Source of the DNA: Xanthobacter sp. NM-59
Lineage (GTDB): Bacteria; Pseudomonadota; Alphaproteobacteria; Rhizobiales; Xanthobacteraceae
Direction of reading: 5' to 3'
Length of the DNA: 64,000 nucleotides
Assembly: GCF_021401125.1 (NCBI RefSeq)
Contig: NZ_JACBFQ010000001.1
Location: 62,001-126,000 of the forward strand
Part shown: in pieces, positions 14,669 through 24,143 of the stretch
How the letters are laid out: each line of letters opens with the position of its first letter
Position numbering within the stretch: position 1 is the stretch's first letter
Made by a program: the position numbers and the translations under genes
Notes under the pieces: model-generated
What the model was told of the DNA's origin: nothing
Databases searched by the model: none
The model's input: the letters and a program-made list of their open reading frames with translations, nothing else

Positions 14669-15340
14669 ATGATCGATTTCGTCGAGCTTCGCCGCGGCAT
14701 GGTGGACGGGCAGGTCCGCACCAATGACGTGACGGACCACCGCATTGTCAGCGCCATGCTCGATATCCCGCGCGAGAAATTCGTGCCGCAGGCCCTGAAG
14801 TCGCTCGCTTATATCGATGACGACCTGGAGATTCGCCCTGCCGCCGGCTCCAAGCCCGCACGCTACATCATGGAGCCGATGATTCTCGCCCGGCTGGTGC
14901 AGCTCGCCGACGTGGACGAGAAGGACCATGTTTTGGATGTGGGCGCTGGCACCGGCTATGGCGCCGCAGTCCTGTCGCGCCTCGCGCAGCAGGTCGTGGC
15001 GCTGGAGGAAGATGCCGAGCTCGCCGCTCTCGCCAACAAGACCCTGTCCGATCTCGGCGTGGGCAACGTGGCGGTGATGCAGGGCGTGCTCGAAGCCGGC
15101 TGGGCGGCGGAGGCCGATTACGACCTCATCCTCATCGAAGGAGCGGTCGAGGTGATTCCCGAAAAGCTGTTCGCGCAGCTCAAGGAGGGCGGTCGCCTGG
15201 TCGCCGTCGTGGGTGAGGGGGGCGCCGGACGGGCCAGCATCTTCACCAAGGTGGGCGGAAAGCTCAGCGAGCGGGTGGCCTTCAATGCCGCAATTCCCTC
15301 TCTGCCCGGTTTCAAGGCACCTCCGCGCTTCATTTTCTGA
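14669..15340 (+). CDS. Pcm-like protein-L-isoaspartate O-methyltransferase family protein
   Basis: This 223-residue Rossmann methyltransferase has the SAM motif VLDVGAGTGYGAAVLSRL (about 89-106) and the Pcm-type pre-motif REKFVP. The segment that is usually a Ser-Gln-Pro-type active-site motif before the SAM motif reads YIMEPMILARL here. The protein may therefore be a paralogue that does not repair isoaspartate. GGAGGG lies 5 bases before ATG 14669. The gene leads the run Pcm-like, tolC, popZ, valS, an order I recall from other Hyphomicrobiales. Confidence 0.8.
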   Translation: MIDFVELRRGMVDGQVRTNDVTDHRIVSAMLDIPREKFVPQALKSLAYIDDDLEIRPAAGSKPARYIMEPMILARLVQLADVDEKDHVLDVGAGTGYGAAVLSRLAQQVVALEEDAELAALANKTLSDLGVGNVAVMQGVLEAGWAAEADYDLILIEGAVEVIPEKLFAQLKEGGRLVAVVGEGGAGRASIFTKVGGKLSERVAFNAAIPSLPGFKAPPRFIF

Positions 15341-15504
15341 ATAGACCTGTGGCGCGTTTGCCTCGGTAATCCGAAAAGCGACGTTGGAACCGAACCAGTC
15401 GGTTTCGTCGCGCCTAAGCTGCGGATATCTTGCCTTTTCGTTACCGCGCGGCGGGTGCGCAGTGCGCATCGGGTGGCGTGCCGTGCCCGGTCCAGGAGAT
15501 CTAG

Positions 15505-16893
15505 ATGTCGGTTGCGACGAGCATTCGCCGAAACGTGTTCGCTTTCCTGGCGGGGTTCGGGGGCATCGCGCTGTCGGTCACCGTGGCGGGTGCTCAGCCC
15601 CTCGATGCCGCCCTCGCGTCAGCCTATGTGAACAACCCCACCTTGAATGCGCAGCGCGCCGGCACCCGCGCTACGGACGAGAACGTGCCGAAGGCCCTTT
15701 CGGGCTATCGGCCCACCATTGCGGGCACCGCATCGGTGGGGGTGTCGACGGATCGCGCCAGCTATTCGGGGCAGGTCTATAGCGGTGGCACCGTTCCGCG
15801 GACCTTCGCGCTGACGGCGACCCAGAGCATTTTCAATGGCTTCATCACCGGCAACTCGACGCGCAGCGCCGAGTCGCAGGTGCGCGGCGCGCGGGAAACG
15901 TTGCGCAACACCGAGCAGTCGGTGCTGCTGGCTGGCGTGACTGCGTACATGAATGTCATCCAGGCCTATGCGCTGCTTGACCTGCAGAATCAGAACCTGG
16001 CTGCCTTGCAGCAGGAGCTCCGCGCCACGCGCGACCGCTTCAATGTGGGCGAGGTGACGCGCACCGACGTGGCGCAGGCCGAGGCCCGCGTTGCGGACGC
16101 GCAGTATCAGGTGAGCCAGGCGGTGGCCGACCTGTCGGCGGCCAAGGCGGTTTATCGTCAGGTGATCGGTGTCGAGCCCGGCAAGCTCTCGAACCCGCGC
16201 TCTATTGAGTGGATGATTCCCTCCAAGCTCGGGCAGGTGATTTCTTCGGGTCTCGACCGCCATCCGGCGGTGAAGGCCTCCGAGTTCGCCGTGGACGCCG
16301 CCCTGTTCCAGGTGAAGGTGGCCGAGGGCGCGCTGATGCCCAGCATGAATGTGCAGGGGCAGCTCTCCCAGAGCTACCAGCCCGCCTTGACGACGGATCA
16401 GGCTTCGAGCGCCTCGGTGGCCCTGAACCTGACGGTGCCGATCTATCAGGGTGGCTCGGAATACGCCAATATCCGCCAGTCGAAGGAGCTGCTGTCGCAG
16501 GCCCGAATCGAGGTGGATGTGAATCGCGATACGATTCGCTCCCAGGCGGTTCAGTATTGGGGTTCCCTTGAGGCCTCGAAGGCGCAGATCGATGCCGCGC
16601 AGGCATCTGTTGCGGCCAATACGCTGGCGCTGGAAGGTGTGCGGGAAGAGTGGCGGGTCGGTCAGCGCACCACCACCGACGTGCTGAACGCGCAGCGCGA
16701 CCTGACCAATTCCCGCTCCGCCTTGGTGATCGCGCAGCGTGACCGGGTGGTGGCCGCCTATTCGCTGGTTTCCACCATCGGCAAGCTCGACGCCGCCTCC
16801 CTGAAGCTCAAGGTGAACGTCTACAATCCGACCGTTCACTACGATCAGGTGCGAGACAGCTGGGCCGGCGTGCGCACCCCGGATGGTCAATAG
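15505..16893 (+). CDS. tolC: TolC family outer membrane efflux/secretion protein
   Basis: This 462-residue protein has a Sec signal peptide (cleavage likely after AGA near residue 30). Two homologous halves of the outer membrane efflux protein domain follow, with long coiled-coil helices and the typical LDLQNQNLAALQQELRATRDRF and EEWRVGQRTTTDVLNAQRDL segments. It forms a trimeric outer membrane channel for type I secretion and multidrug efflux pumps. AGGAGA precedes ATG 15505. No inner-membrane pump is encoded in the window. Confidence 0.92.
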   Translation: MSVATSIRRNVFAFLAGFGGIALSVTVAGAQPLDAALASAYVNNPTLNAQRAGTRATDENVPKALSGYRPTIAGTASVGVSTDRASYSGQVYSGGTVPRTFALTATQSIFNGFITGNSTRSAESQVRGARETLRNTEQSVLLAGVTAYMNVIQAYALLDLQNQNLAALQQELRATRDRFNVGEVTRTDVAQAEARVADAQYQVSQAVADLSAAKAVYRQVIGVEPGKLSNPRSIEWMIPSKLGQVISSGLDRHPAVKASEFAVDAALFQVKVAEGALMPSMNVQGQLSQSYQPALTTDQASSASVALNLTVPIYQGGSEYANIRQSKELLSQARIEVDVNRDTIRSQAVQYWGSLEASKAQIDAAQASVAANTLALEGVREEWRVGQRTTTDVLNAQRDLTNSRSALVIAQRDRVVAAYSLVSTIGKLDAASLKLKVNVYNPTVHYDQVRDSWAGVRTPDGQ

Positions 16894-17020
16894 GGGACAG
16901 TGGGCGTTGGCGCTGGTGTGGCGCCAGCTGCCGGTGTCATAATCCCATAACTGATGATTCTGGAGACGCATGTGGGCGGATGTCCTGCCCGCATGCGTCG
17001 TTTCCGGCCGAGGTTGCGAC

Positions 17021-18046
17021 ATGGCTGCTACCCCGAAGGCGCAAGAGCCGTCGATGGAAGAGATTCTCGATTCCATCCGTCGCATCATCGCCGATGATGA
17101 TCCTTCCGAGCTTGAAGCCGCGCCCACCCCGCCCCGCCCGATGGCGCCGGCGCGGCGCGTGATGAACGGCTATGGGCCGCGTCCGGTGGCCGAGCGGCGC
17201 GCGGCGCCTCCGGCCGGTCGGCGCTACGGCCGGGAGACCGAGGCGGCGGTGACCGCGTTCAATGACGAGGCAGAGGATCACGCTCAGCCAGTCGCTCCCG
17301 TGAGCGTTGCCGCGGAGCGACCTCAGGCGGCCACCCGCTCCGAAGGTCTCCTAGCAGGGCCTGCTCGCGCGGACGGTCCGGAGGACGAGGGGCGTTTCGG
17401 CGAGCGGAATTCGCCTTTCCGGGGGAATGCGCGAGCCGAGCTTGGCACACGCGAAGCGATGACGCCGTCGCCCGCCGCCGGCGTGCGCGCGGGGTGGTCG
17501 GCGGACGTGTCCGCTCGGTCCGGCAGTGTAGAACGGGCCCCTGCGCGGCCGGAGCCCGCAGCCGCAGACAATAATACTGCCGATGCCGGCGAGGTCCGCG
17601 CTGCGGCGCCCCGCAGCGCGAGTGATGACATGCGGCCGTCGCGCGAGCCCCAGGCCCGCGTCGCGCAGGCGCTACCCCCGGTGCGTCCGCAGCCTGTCGC
17701 GCGGTCCGAGGCAGGGGCCGCTGGCGCCGCCCAGGCTGCCGCCGTGGGTCCGAAGGTTGAGGGCGGCGAGCCGGCTGCGATTCGCCACGCTCAACCCATG
17801 CATTCAGCGCCCCGTGGCCCGCTGCCGCGCAAGGATCTGCTGTCTCCGGCGGTGGACGCTGCCGTGGCGGCCGCCTTCAAGTCGCTGGGCGATCTGGTTC
17901 TGCCGCAGCAGGAACGCACGGTTGAGGATCTCGTGAAAGAGATCCTCCGCCCGATGCTGAAAGAGTGGCTGGACCAGAACCTTCCGGCCATTGTGGAGCG
18001 GCTCGTGCGCGCCGAGATCGAGCGGGTCACGAGCTCTCTGCGGTGA
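17021..18046 (+). CDS. popZ: PopZ polar organising protein (DUF2497)
   Basis: This 341-residue protein starts MAATPKAQEPSMEEILDSIRRII, the conserved PopZ N-terminal helix that binds polar partners. A long Pro/Ala/Arg-rich disordered linker follows (about 40-265). The conserved C-terminal oligomerisation helices are present (DLVKEILRPMLKEWLDQNLP, then IVERLVRAEIERV). PopZ polymerises at cell poles and anchors the ParB-bound chromosome origin in alphaproteobacteria. GAGG precedes ATG 17021. valS follows 190 bases later. The linker is longer than in Caulobacter PopZ (177 aa in total). Confidence 0.92.
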   Translation: MAATPKAQEPSMEEILDSIRRIIADDDPSELEAAPTPPRPMAPARRVMNGYGPRPVAERRAAPPAGRRYGRETEAAVTAFNDEAEDHAQPVAPVSVAAERPQAATRSEGLLAGPARADGPEDEGRFGERNSPFRGNARAELGTREAMTPSPAAGVRAGWSADVSARSGSVERAPARPEPAAADNNTADAGEVRAAAPRSASDDMRPSREPQARVAQALPPVRPQPVARSEAGAAGAAQAAAVGPKVEGGEPAAIRHAQPMHSAPRGPLPRKDLLSPAVDAAVAAAFKSLGDLVLPQQERTVEDLVKEILRPMLKEWLDQNLPAIVERLVRAEIERVTSSLR

Positions 18047-18236
18047 GGGCGCAGGGCCGTCCGTTCCGCGAGGCGGCCCGCGCAAATCAGGTTTGATGCG
18101 CAGCGCAGTTGACGTTTTCTTTCCCGTGCGGCTTTAACCCCCGACGAAACCCATCTCGTGGCGAGCGCGACGGATGCCGGTTCCGGCAGGGCTTTGCCTG
18201 CCCGGGCGGGGCGTCGCGGCCGTGGAGCTCAAGTCC

Positions 18237-21023
18237 ATGCTCGAAAAAGTGTTCGATCCCGCATCCGTCGAAGCCCGCATTGCCACGGCTTGGGAAGACG
18301 CGGGCGCGTTCCGTTGTGGTCGCCCGGAACGCAAGGACAAGCCTGGCTTCTCCATCGTCATCCCGCCGCCGAACGTCACCGGCTCCCTGCACATGGGCCA
18401 TGCGCTGAACAACACGCTGCAGGACATCCTGGCGCGGTTCGAGCGCATGCGCGGCAAGGATGTGCTGTGGCAGCCGGGCATGGACCATGCCGGCATCGCC
18501 ACGCAGATGGTGGTTGAGCGCCAGCTGGCGGCGGAGAAGCTTCCCGGCCGGCGCGACATGGGCCGGGCCGCGTTCATCGAGCGCGTGTGGAGCTGGAAGG
18601 CGCAGTCCGGCGGAACCATTGTCGGGCAGCTGAAGCGGCTGGGCGCGTCCTGCGATTGGTCGCGCGAGCGCTTCACCATGGATGAGGGGCTGTCGCGCGC
18701 GGTCCTGAAGGTGTTCGTGCAGCTCTATCGGGAAGGGCTGATCTACAAGGACAAGCGCCTCGTCAACTGGGACCCCAAGCTCATCACCGCCATCTCGGAC
18801 CTCGAGGTGGTGCCGGTGGAGATGAAGGGCAATCTGTGGCACCTGCGCTATCCGGTGGAGGGCGAGAAGGGCCGCTTCATTGTGGTGGCCACCACCCGGC
18901 CCGAGACCATGCTCGGCGACACCGCGGTGGCTGTGCATCCGGACGATGAGCGCTATCGCGACCTGGTGGGCAAGAACGTGATTCTGCCGCTGGTCGGCCG
19001 GCGCATCCCCATCGTTGCCGATGAATATTCGGACCCCGAGAAGGGCTCCGGCGCGGTGAAGATTACGCCCGCGCACGACTTTAACGACTTCGAGGTGGGC
19101 AAGCGCCACGGCCTGCCCATGATCAACGTGCTCGATGCGGAAGCGCGGATCGATACCGCTGGCATCCGTGACGACCATGCGGCACGCCCCGACGCCTATG
19201 TGGAGACGCCGGATGCCGCCGGTGTGCTGGCCCACCTGCAGGGCCTCGACCGGTTCGCCGCGCGCAAGCAGATTGTCGAGCTGCTCACCAATCTGGAGCT
19301 GCTGGAGAAGATCGAGCCCCACACCCACATGGTGCCCCATGGCGACCGCTCCAACGTGGTCATCGAGCCGTGGCTGACGGACCAGTGGTATGTGGACGCC
19401 AAGACGCTGGCGCAGCCGGCCCTTGCGGCCGTGCGCGAAGGGCGCACCAGCTTCGTGCCGAAGAATTGGGAGAAGACCTATTTCGAGTGGCTGGAGAACA
19501 TCCAGCCCTGGTGCGTCTCGCGCCAGCTGTGGTGGGGCCACCAGATCCCGGCCTGGTACGACCCCTTCGGCAATGTCTTCGTCGCGCTCAATGAGGATGA
19601 GGCCTTCGAGGAGGCGCTCAAGCACAATGTGGGCAATGAGAGCCTTTCGCCGGAAGAGGCGGAAGCGCTGATTCAGGATGCCGACAAGCGCGCCCAGTTC
19701 CTCACCCGCGATGAGGATGTGCTCGACACGTGGTTCTCGTCGGCGCTGTGGCCCTTTTCCACCATGGGTTGGCCAGATGAAACGGATGAGCTGAAGAAGT
19801 TCTACCCCACCAGCGTGCTGGTGACGGGCTTCGACATCATCTTCTTCTGGGTTGCCCGCATGATGATGATGGGCCTGCACTTCATGGATGGCGAAGTGCC
19901 GTTCAAGGACATCTACATCCACGCCCTCGTCCGTGACGAGAAGGGCGCCAAGATGTCGAAGTCCAAGGGCAACGTCATCGATCCGCTGGACCTCGTGGAC
20001 AAATACGGCGCCGACGCGCTGCGCTTCACGCTGGCGGCCATGGCGGCCCAGGGGCGCGACATCAAGCTCGCCACCTCCCGCGTCGAGGGCTACCGCAATT
20101 TCGCGACCAAGCTGTGGAATGCGGTGCGGTTCGCGCAGATGAACGGCTGTGTGCGCCAGCAGGGTTTCGACCCTGCCAAGGTGGAGGCGACGCTCAACCG
20201 GTGGATCATCGGCGAGGCGGCCCGCGCCGCCTCGGAGGTGAGCGAGGCGATCCTGGCCTACCGGTTCAACGATGCCGCCGGGGCGATCTACCGCTTCCTG
20301 TGGAACGTGTTCTGCGATTGGCATCTGGAGCTGGCCAAGCCCGTGCTGTCCGGTCCGGACGGCGTGGCGAAGGATGAAACCCGCGCCACCACGGCCTATG
20401 TGCTGGACGTGGCCATGGCCCTGCTGCACCCCTTCATGCCGTTCCTGACCGAGGAGTTGTGGGCCGAGACCGGCAAGGAAGGCCCGGCGCGTGAGACGCT
20501 GCTGGCGTTGGCCGCTTGGCCCGATCTCTCCGGCCTTGAAGCCCCTGACGCGGAGGCTGAGGTCGGCTGGGTGGTGGACCTGGTGACCGAGATCCGCTCG
20601 GTGCGGGCGGAAATGAACGTGCCGGCCTCCGCCCAGGTCTCGCTGGTGCTGGTGCAGCCGAGCCCCGACACGGCGGCGCGCGCGGCGCAGTGGGATGATG
20701 CCATCCGCCGCTTGGGGCGTCTGGCGTCTGTCACCACCGCGGAGGCGCAGCCTTCGGAATCGGTGCAGATGGTGGTGCGGGGCGAGGTGGCCGCGCTGCC
20801 GTTGGCCGGTGTCGTGGATCTCGCCGCAGAGCTCGCCCGCCTGAAGAAGGAAGAGGGCAAGCTCGACCAGGAGATCGCCCGCATCGACGGCAAGCTCTCC
20901 AATGAGAGCTTTGTGGCGCGCGCGCCCGAGGAAGTGGTGGAAGCCGAGCGCGAGAAGCGGCAGGAATATGTCCTGCGCAAGGACAAGGTGCGCGCGGCCA
21001 TCAGGCAGCTTTCCGCATCCTGA
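18237..21023 (+). CDS. valS: Valyl-tRNA synthetase
   Basis: This 928-residue class I synthetase carries HMGH at about 52-55 and KMSKS near 571. The editing domain lies between, with [10 protein letters not shown] and [13 protein letters not shown] further on. The C-terminal coiled coil ([20 protein letters not shown]) that contacts the tRNA is complete. An earlier in-frame start at 18174 exists, but GGAG 9 bases before ATG 18237 and the conserved start [15 protein letters not shown] favour the later one. A strong hairpin follows the stop. Confidence 0.97.
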   Translation: MLEKVFDPASVEARIATAWEDAGAFRCGRPERKDKPGFSIVIPPPNVTGSLHMGHALNNTLQDILARFERMRGKDVLWQPGMDHAGIATQMVVERQLAAEKLPGRRDMGRAAFIERVWSWKAQSGGTIVGQLKRLGASCDWSRERFTMDEGLSRAVLKVFVQLYREGLIYKDKRLVNWDPKLITAISDLEVVPVEMKGNLWHLRYPVEGEKGRFIVVATTRPETMLGDTAVAVHPDDERYRDLVGKNVILPLVGRRIPIVADEYSDPEKGSGAVKITPAHDFNDFEVGKRHGLPMINVLDAEARIDTAGIRDDHAARPDAYVETPDAAGVLAHLQGLDRFAARKQIVELLTNLELLEKIEPHTHMVPHGDRSNVVIEPWLTDQWYVDAKTLAQPALAAVREGRTSFVPKNWEKTYFEWLENIQPWCVSRQLWWGHQIPAWYDPFGNVFVALNEDEAFEEALKHNVGNESLSPEEAEALIQDADKRAQFLTRDEDVLDTWFSSALWPFSTMGWPDETDELKKFYPTSVLVTGFDIIFFWVARMMMMGLHFMDGEVPFKDIYIHALVRDEKGAKMSKSKGNVIDPLDLVDKYGADALRFTLAAMAAQGRDIKLATSRVEGYRNFATKLWNAVRFAQMNGCVRQQGFDPAKVEATLNRWIIGEAARAASEVSEAILAYRFNDAAGAIYRFLWNVFCDWHLELAKPVLSGPDGVAKDETRATTAYVLDVAMALLHPFMPFLTEELWAETGKEGPARETLLALAAWPDLSGLEAPDAEAEVGWVVDLVTEIRSVRAEMNVPASAQVSLVLVQPSPDTAARAAQWDDAIRRLGRLASVTTAEAQPSESVQMVVRGEVAALPLAGVVDLAAELARLKKEEGKLDQEIARIDGKLSNESFVARAPEEVVEAEREKRQEYVLRKDKVRAAIRQLSAS

Positions 21024-21031
21024 ACCGCTGC

Positions 21032-21060
21032 GGCGACGGGCGCCCTTGGGGCCCGTCGCC
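21032..21060 (+). terminator. Hairpin after valS
   Basis: GGCGACGGGC and GCCCGTCGCC form a perfect 10-bp stem with a 9-base loop, 8 bases after the valS stop. No T-tract follows. Confidence 0.6.
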
Positions 21061-21172
21061 CGTAGGCTGGCATTGCGTTGCCATGCTGCAACACACGCCA
21101 TTTCGGGTCAGCCCGGCAAGCGCTAGACTCTTGTCGAATATGGTTAATTTTAGATTTTTGGCGGCCTTCGGC

Positions 21173-21190
21173 TGTGACGGCAAAGTCACA
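21173..21190. promoter_or_regulatory. TGTGAC-N6-GTCACA operator-like dyad
   Basis: Perfect 6-base arms lie just downstream of an A/T-rich patch and about 360 bases before exoR. It resembles CRP/FNR-type half sites, but the spacing differs from the canonical site. Confidence 0.4.
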
Positions 21191-21549
21191 CAGCATCCGT
21201 TTCCGCCCGCCAGCCTCACCCGCCGCCCCAAACGCCGCGATCCCGCCACAAAACGCCACGAAACCAGAAGCGGGAACGGGGTGGACAGCGTAGCTCGGAA
21301 GGTATTTCCGGCCGCCGCGTTGAAGGTAGGGTCCTGATGCGTGCGCATTGGATGGCAAGAGGGTTCGATATGCGGAACGCAGCGGGAAGGTGCCCCAGAG
21401 AGGCCGCGACCCGGCCTTTCCTCGGCCCCGATATTGCCGCTGCCGTCGAAGATAAAATTCGCATCATGTGTGCGGATCGTCTTTCAATCGCAAACAGCCG
21501 CCTTTGGGGCACGAGCCGGCTTCAGCGCGGGCAGGGCCAGGGGAGCGGC

Positions 21550-22497
21550 ATGACCGGACCAAATGGCCCGCGCCGGGCGAGCCGCCTGCGTTCGCGGCCA
21601 CAGGCGCGGTCCGTGGCGGGCGCCACCACGCAGCGCATGGCGGGCTGGTTCTTCGCGGGCATGGTGGGCCTTCTGCTCGCGACGCCTGCTGCGCGCGCCT
21701 TCGATGGCACGACCCAGGACGGCTCGGCGCCGCCCTCTCACAGCTCTCAGCCCTTGACGCCGCCGGCCAATGTGCCCCTGGCGCCGGTCGTGCGGCCCGT
21801 GGATGAGGCCTTCCGCACCGGCGCGCAGGCGCTGCGCTCCGGCCAGACCGCGAAGGGCATCGACGCGCTCGGCTATGCGGCGGCGCAGGGCCACGCGGCC
21901 GCCCAATGGAAGCTCGGGCGCATCTATGCCGACGGCGATGGCGTCAAGCGGGACGATGCCAAGGCCTTCAGCTATTTCAGCAAGATCGCCAATTCGCACG
22001 CCGATGACTATCCGGGCACGGCGCAGTCGCGGTTCGTGGCCAATGCCTTCGTGGCGCTCGGCGGCTATTATCTCGTGGGCATTCCGTCCGCCGGCGTGAA
22101 ACGCGATCCGGTGCGCGCCCGCGACATGTATTCCTACGCCGCCTCCTATTTTGGCGACGCGGACGCGCAATATCACCTCGGCAAGCTCTATCTGGACGGC
22201 GTTGGCGGCCCCCGGGATGCACGCAATGCCGGGCGCTGGCTGACCCTGGCGGCGCAGAAGGGGCAGTTCGAGGCGCAGGCGATGCTCGGGCAGCTCCTGT
22301 TCCGCGGTGATGAGGGCGTGCCCCGGCAGGCGGCGCGCGGGCTCATGTGGCTGACCCTGGCGCGGGATGGGGCGGCGCGGCCGGAAGACCACTGGGTCGT
22401 GGCGGCGCATGAGGAAGTGTTCGCGGAAGCAACCCCCGACGAGCGCGCCATGGCTCTGACCTATCTGGAAAATTGGCTGAAGACCGCCAAGCGCTGA
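21550..22497 (+). CDS. exoR: ExoR-like periplasmic Sel1-repeat protein
   Basis: This 315-residue protein has a signal peptide (hydrophobic MAGWFFAGMVGLLLATPAARA) and at least three Sel1/TPR-like repeats (for example AAQGHAAAQWKLGRIYADGDGV and DADAQYHLGKLYLDGVGG). It ends with the ExoR-type WLTLARDGA...ALTYLENWL. In rhizobia ExoR is a periplasmic inhibitor of the ExoS-ChvI two-component system and restrains exopolysaccharide and switches motility. GGGGAG lies 5 bases before ATG 21550. ExoS and ChvI are not in the window. Confidence 0.85.
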   Translation: MTGPNGPRRASRLRSRPQARSVAGATTQRMAGWFFAGMVGLLLATPAARAFDGTTQDGSAPPSHSSQPLTPPANVPLAPVVRPVDEAFRTGAQALRSGQTAKGIDALGYAAAQGHAAAQWKLGRIYADGDGVKRDDAKAFSYFSKIANSHADDYPGTAQSRFVANAFVALGGYYLVGIPSAGVKRDPVRARDMYSYAASYFGDADAQYHLGKLYLDGVGGPRDARNAGRWLTLAAQKGQFEAQAMLGQLLFRGDEGVPRQAARGLMWLTLARDGAARPEDHWVVAAHEEVFAEATPDERAMALTYLENWLKTAKR

Positions 22498-22688
22498 GGG
22501 TTTGACCCCAGGCGGCGCATTCGAGGCGCGAGGGAGCAGCCGTCGGCAGACCTCCCGTTCATGCCGCATGCGGGATGGATGATTTCAGGCCGAAGGATAC
22601 CACGCGGGAATCACCGGGGCTTGGTGTCTGCCGCGGTGCACGTGTGGGCGGGCGTCTTCCCTTGCTTGCAGCGAGGCCGCAGGGCCGG

Positions 22689-23111
22689 CTAATCGCCACT
22701 CTCCGATGGCTTTTCGGCATCATAGCGGGGCAGCTCGTGGCCCAGGCCCTGGCTCATGGCGAGGGCGCCGGCGGTCCAGATGTGGTGGGTCGGCGGCAGG
22801 CTGTCGGGCGCGTCGAGCGTGCCGAGGGTGACATCCACCGCCGCTTCATCTGCCATGTCGAACAGAATCGGGCTGCCGCAATTGGCGCAAAAGCCGCGCT
22901 CCACGCCGGGCGAGGAGGTGTAGCGCTTGAGGGTGCCGCGGATCACCTCGAAATCCCCGCGCGCGACCGTCGCCCAGGGCAGCGCATTGGAGCCGGAGCT
23001 GCGCCGGCACATGGTGCAATGGCACCAATAGGCGCTGCGCACCTCGCGCAGGCGATAGCGAATGGCGCCGCACAGGCAGCCGCCTTCAGCCCCCGGGGAA
23101 TGCGATGTCAT
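22689..23111 (-). CDS. GFA family protein (glutathione-dependent formaldehyde-activating enzyme-like)
   Basis: This 140-residue protein has the zinc-binding Cys pattern of the GFA family: GGCLCGAIRY near the N-terminus, CHCTMCRRSSGS, and GFCANCGSPI. Family members include S-(hydroxymethyl)glutathione synthase, but most are uncharacterised small-molecule thiol lyases. The start follows xth by a 16-base gap on the same strand, so the pair may be co-transcribed. The exact substrate cannot be told. Confidence 0.85.
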   Translation of the reverse strand: MTSHSPGAEGGCLCGAIRYRLREVRSAYWCHCTMCRRSSGSNALPWATVARGDFEVIRGTLKRYTSSPGVERGFCANCGSPILFDMADEAAVDVTLGTLDAPDSLPPTHHIWTAGALAMSQGLGHELPRYDAEKPSESGD

Positions 23112-23127
23112 CGGCAGCCTCCGGCCA

Positions 23128-23916
23128 TCACGCTGCAATGGAGAAATCGGCCCAGACGGGCACGTGATCGGAGGGCTTTTCCCAGGCGCGCACATGCTTG
23201 TCGATGCCAGTTGCGAGCAGGCGGTCCGCGGCCTGCGGCGACAACAGCAGGTGATCGATGCGGATGCCGAAATCGCGCTGCCAGGCGCCGGCCTGGTAAT
23301 CCCAGAAGGTGAAGGTGCGCTCGGCGTCTGTGCAGGCGCGGATGGCGTCGGTGAGGCCGAGATTCATCAGCTCGCGGAAGGCGTTGCGCGTGCGCGGAAG
23401 AAACAGCGCGTCGCTGGTCCAGGCACTTGGGTCGGCGGCGTCCGCGGGTGCCGGAATCACGTTGAAGTCGCCGGCGAGGATCAGCGGCTCTTCCAATTTC
23501 AGGCGATCGGAGGTGAAGGCCTTCAGGCGCTCCATGAAGCCCAGCTTGTAGGGGTATTTTTCGGTGTTCGGCGGATTGCCGTTGGGCAGGTAGATGCAGG
23601 CGACGCGGACCACGCCGGTTTTCACCGACACCACGGCCTCGATGAAGCGGGCCTGCTCGTCTCCGTCGTCACCGGCCAGGCCGTGGGTCACGTCCTCCAG
23701 CGGCAGCTTGGAGAGCAGGGCGACGCCGTTGAAGGTCTTTTGGCCGTGCACGGACACATTGTAGCCGAGCTGCTCGAACGGCTCCTTCGGGAAGGCATCG
23801 TTCTGGCACTTGATTTCCTGGAAGCAGACCACGTCGGGGTTCGCCTCCTTCAGCCAGGCGACGGCATGGTCGAGCCGCTGGCGGATGGAGTTCACGTTCC
23901 AGGTGGCGATGCGCAT
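23128..23916 (-). CDS. xth: Exodeoxyribonuclease III
   Basis: This 262-residue AP endonuclease/3'-exonuclease shows the family signatures MRIATWNVNSIRQRLDHAVAW, CFQEIKCQN (metal-binding Glu), YLPNGNP, LAGDFNV (catalytic Asp, Asn) and a C-terminal IRIDHLLLS...SDHVPVWADF with the catalytic His. It repairs abasic sites in base-excision repair. An upstream in-frame start would add 16 unconserved residues; MRIATWN is the normal N-terminus. Confidence 0.95.
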   Translation of the reverse strand: MRIATWNVNSIRQRLDHAVAWLKEANPDVVCFQEIKCQNDAFPKEPFEQLGYNVSVHGQKTFNGVALLSKLPLEDVTHGLAGDDGDEQARFIEAVVSVKTGVVRVACIYLPNGNPPNTEKYPYKLGFMERLKAFTSDRLKLEEPLILAGDFNVIPAPADAADPSAWTSDALFLPRTRNAFRELMNLGLTDAIRACTDAERTFTFWDYQAGAWQRDFGIRIDHLLLSPQAADRLLATGIDKHVRAWEKPSDHVPVWADFSIAA

Positions 23917-24143
23917 GGGTTCTGCTCTTTCCTCGCGTCCGGCACGGGCCGGGCTGGCGAGCATACTCCACCACGAGGCCGGGGCAACGGGCGGCGGCCG
24001 GCGCGGCGGGGGCAGGGGGAGGTCGTATGGAGGTATTTTTTAACCGCTTTTGATCAGGCGAGGGGTTATCTGCTGCTGCCGGCTTGCCCGTGCGGCGAAA
24101 GGGTGGCATTCACGAAGTTTGTGCGTGCATGGGTGGCGGCCGC

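Larger units (their letters stand above)
21024..21549. other. Long intergenic region before exoR
   Basis: No credible gene. It holds the valS hairpin, an A/T-rich patch near 21130-21165 that could serve as promoter, and a TGTGAC/GTCACA dyad. The exoR frame is open upstream to 21337, but that part lacks conserved sequence. Confidence 0.5.

Noticed and set aside
18087-21101. 1004-residue open frame on the minus strand
   Set aside because: It mirrors valS codon by codon, is rich in His, Arg and Gly, and has no domain; a shadow frame of high-GC coding DNA.
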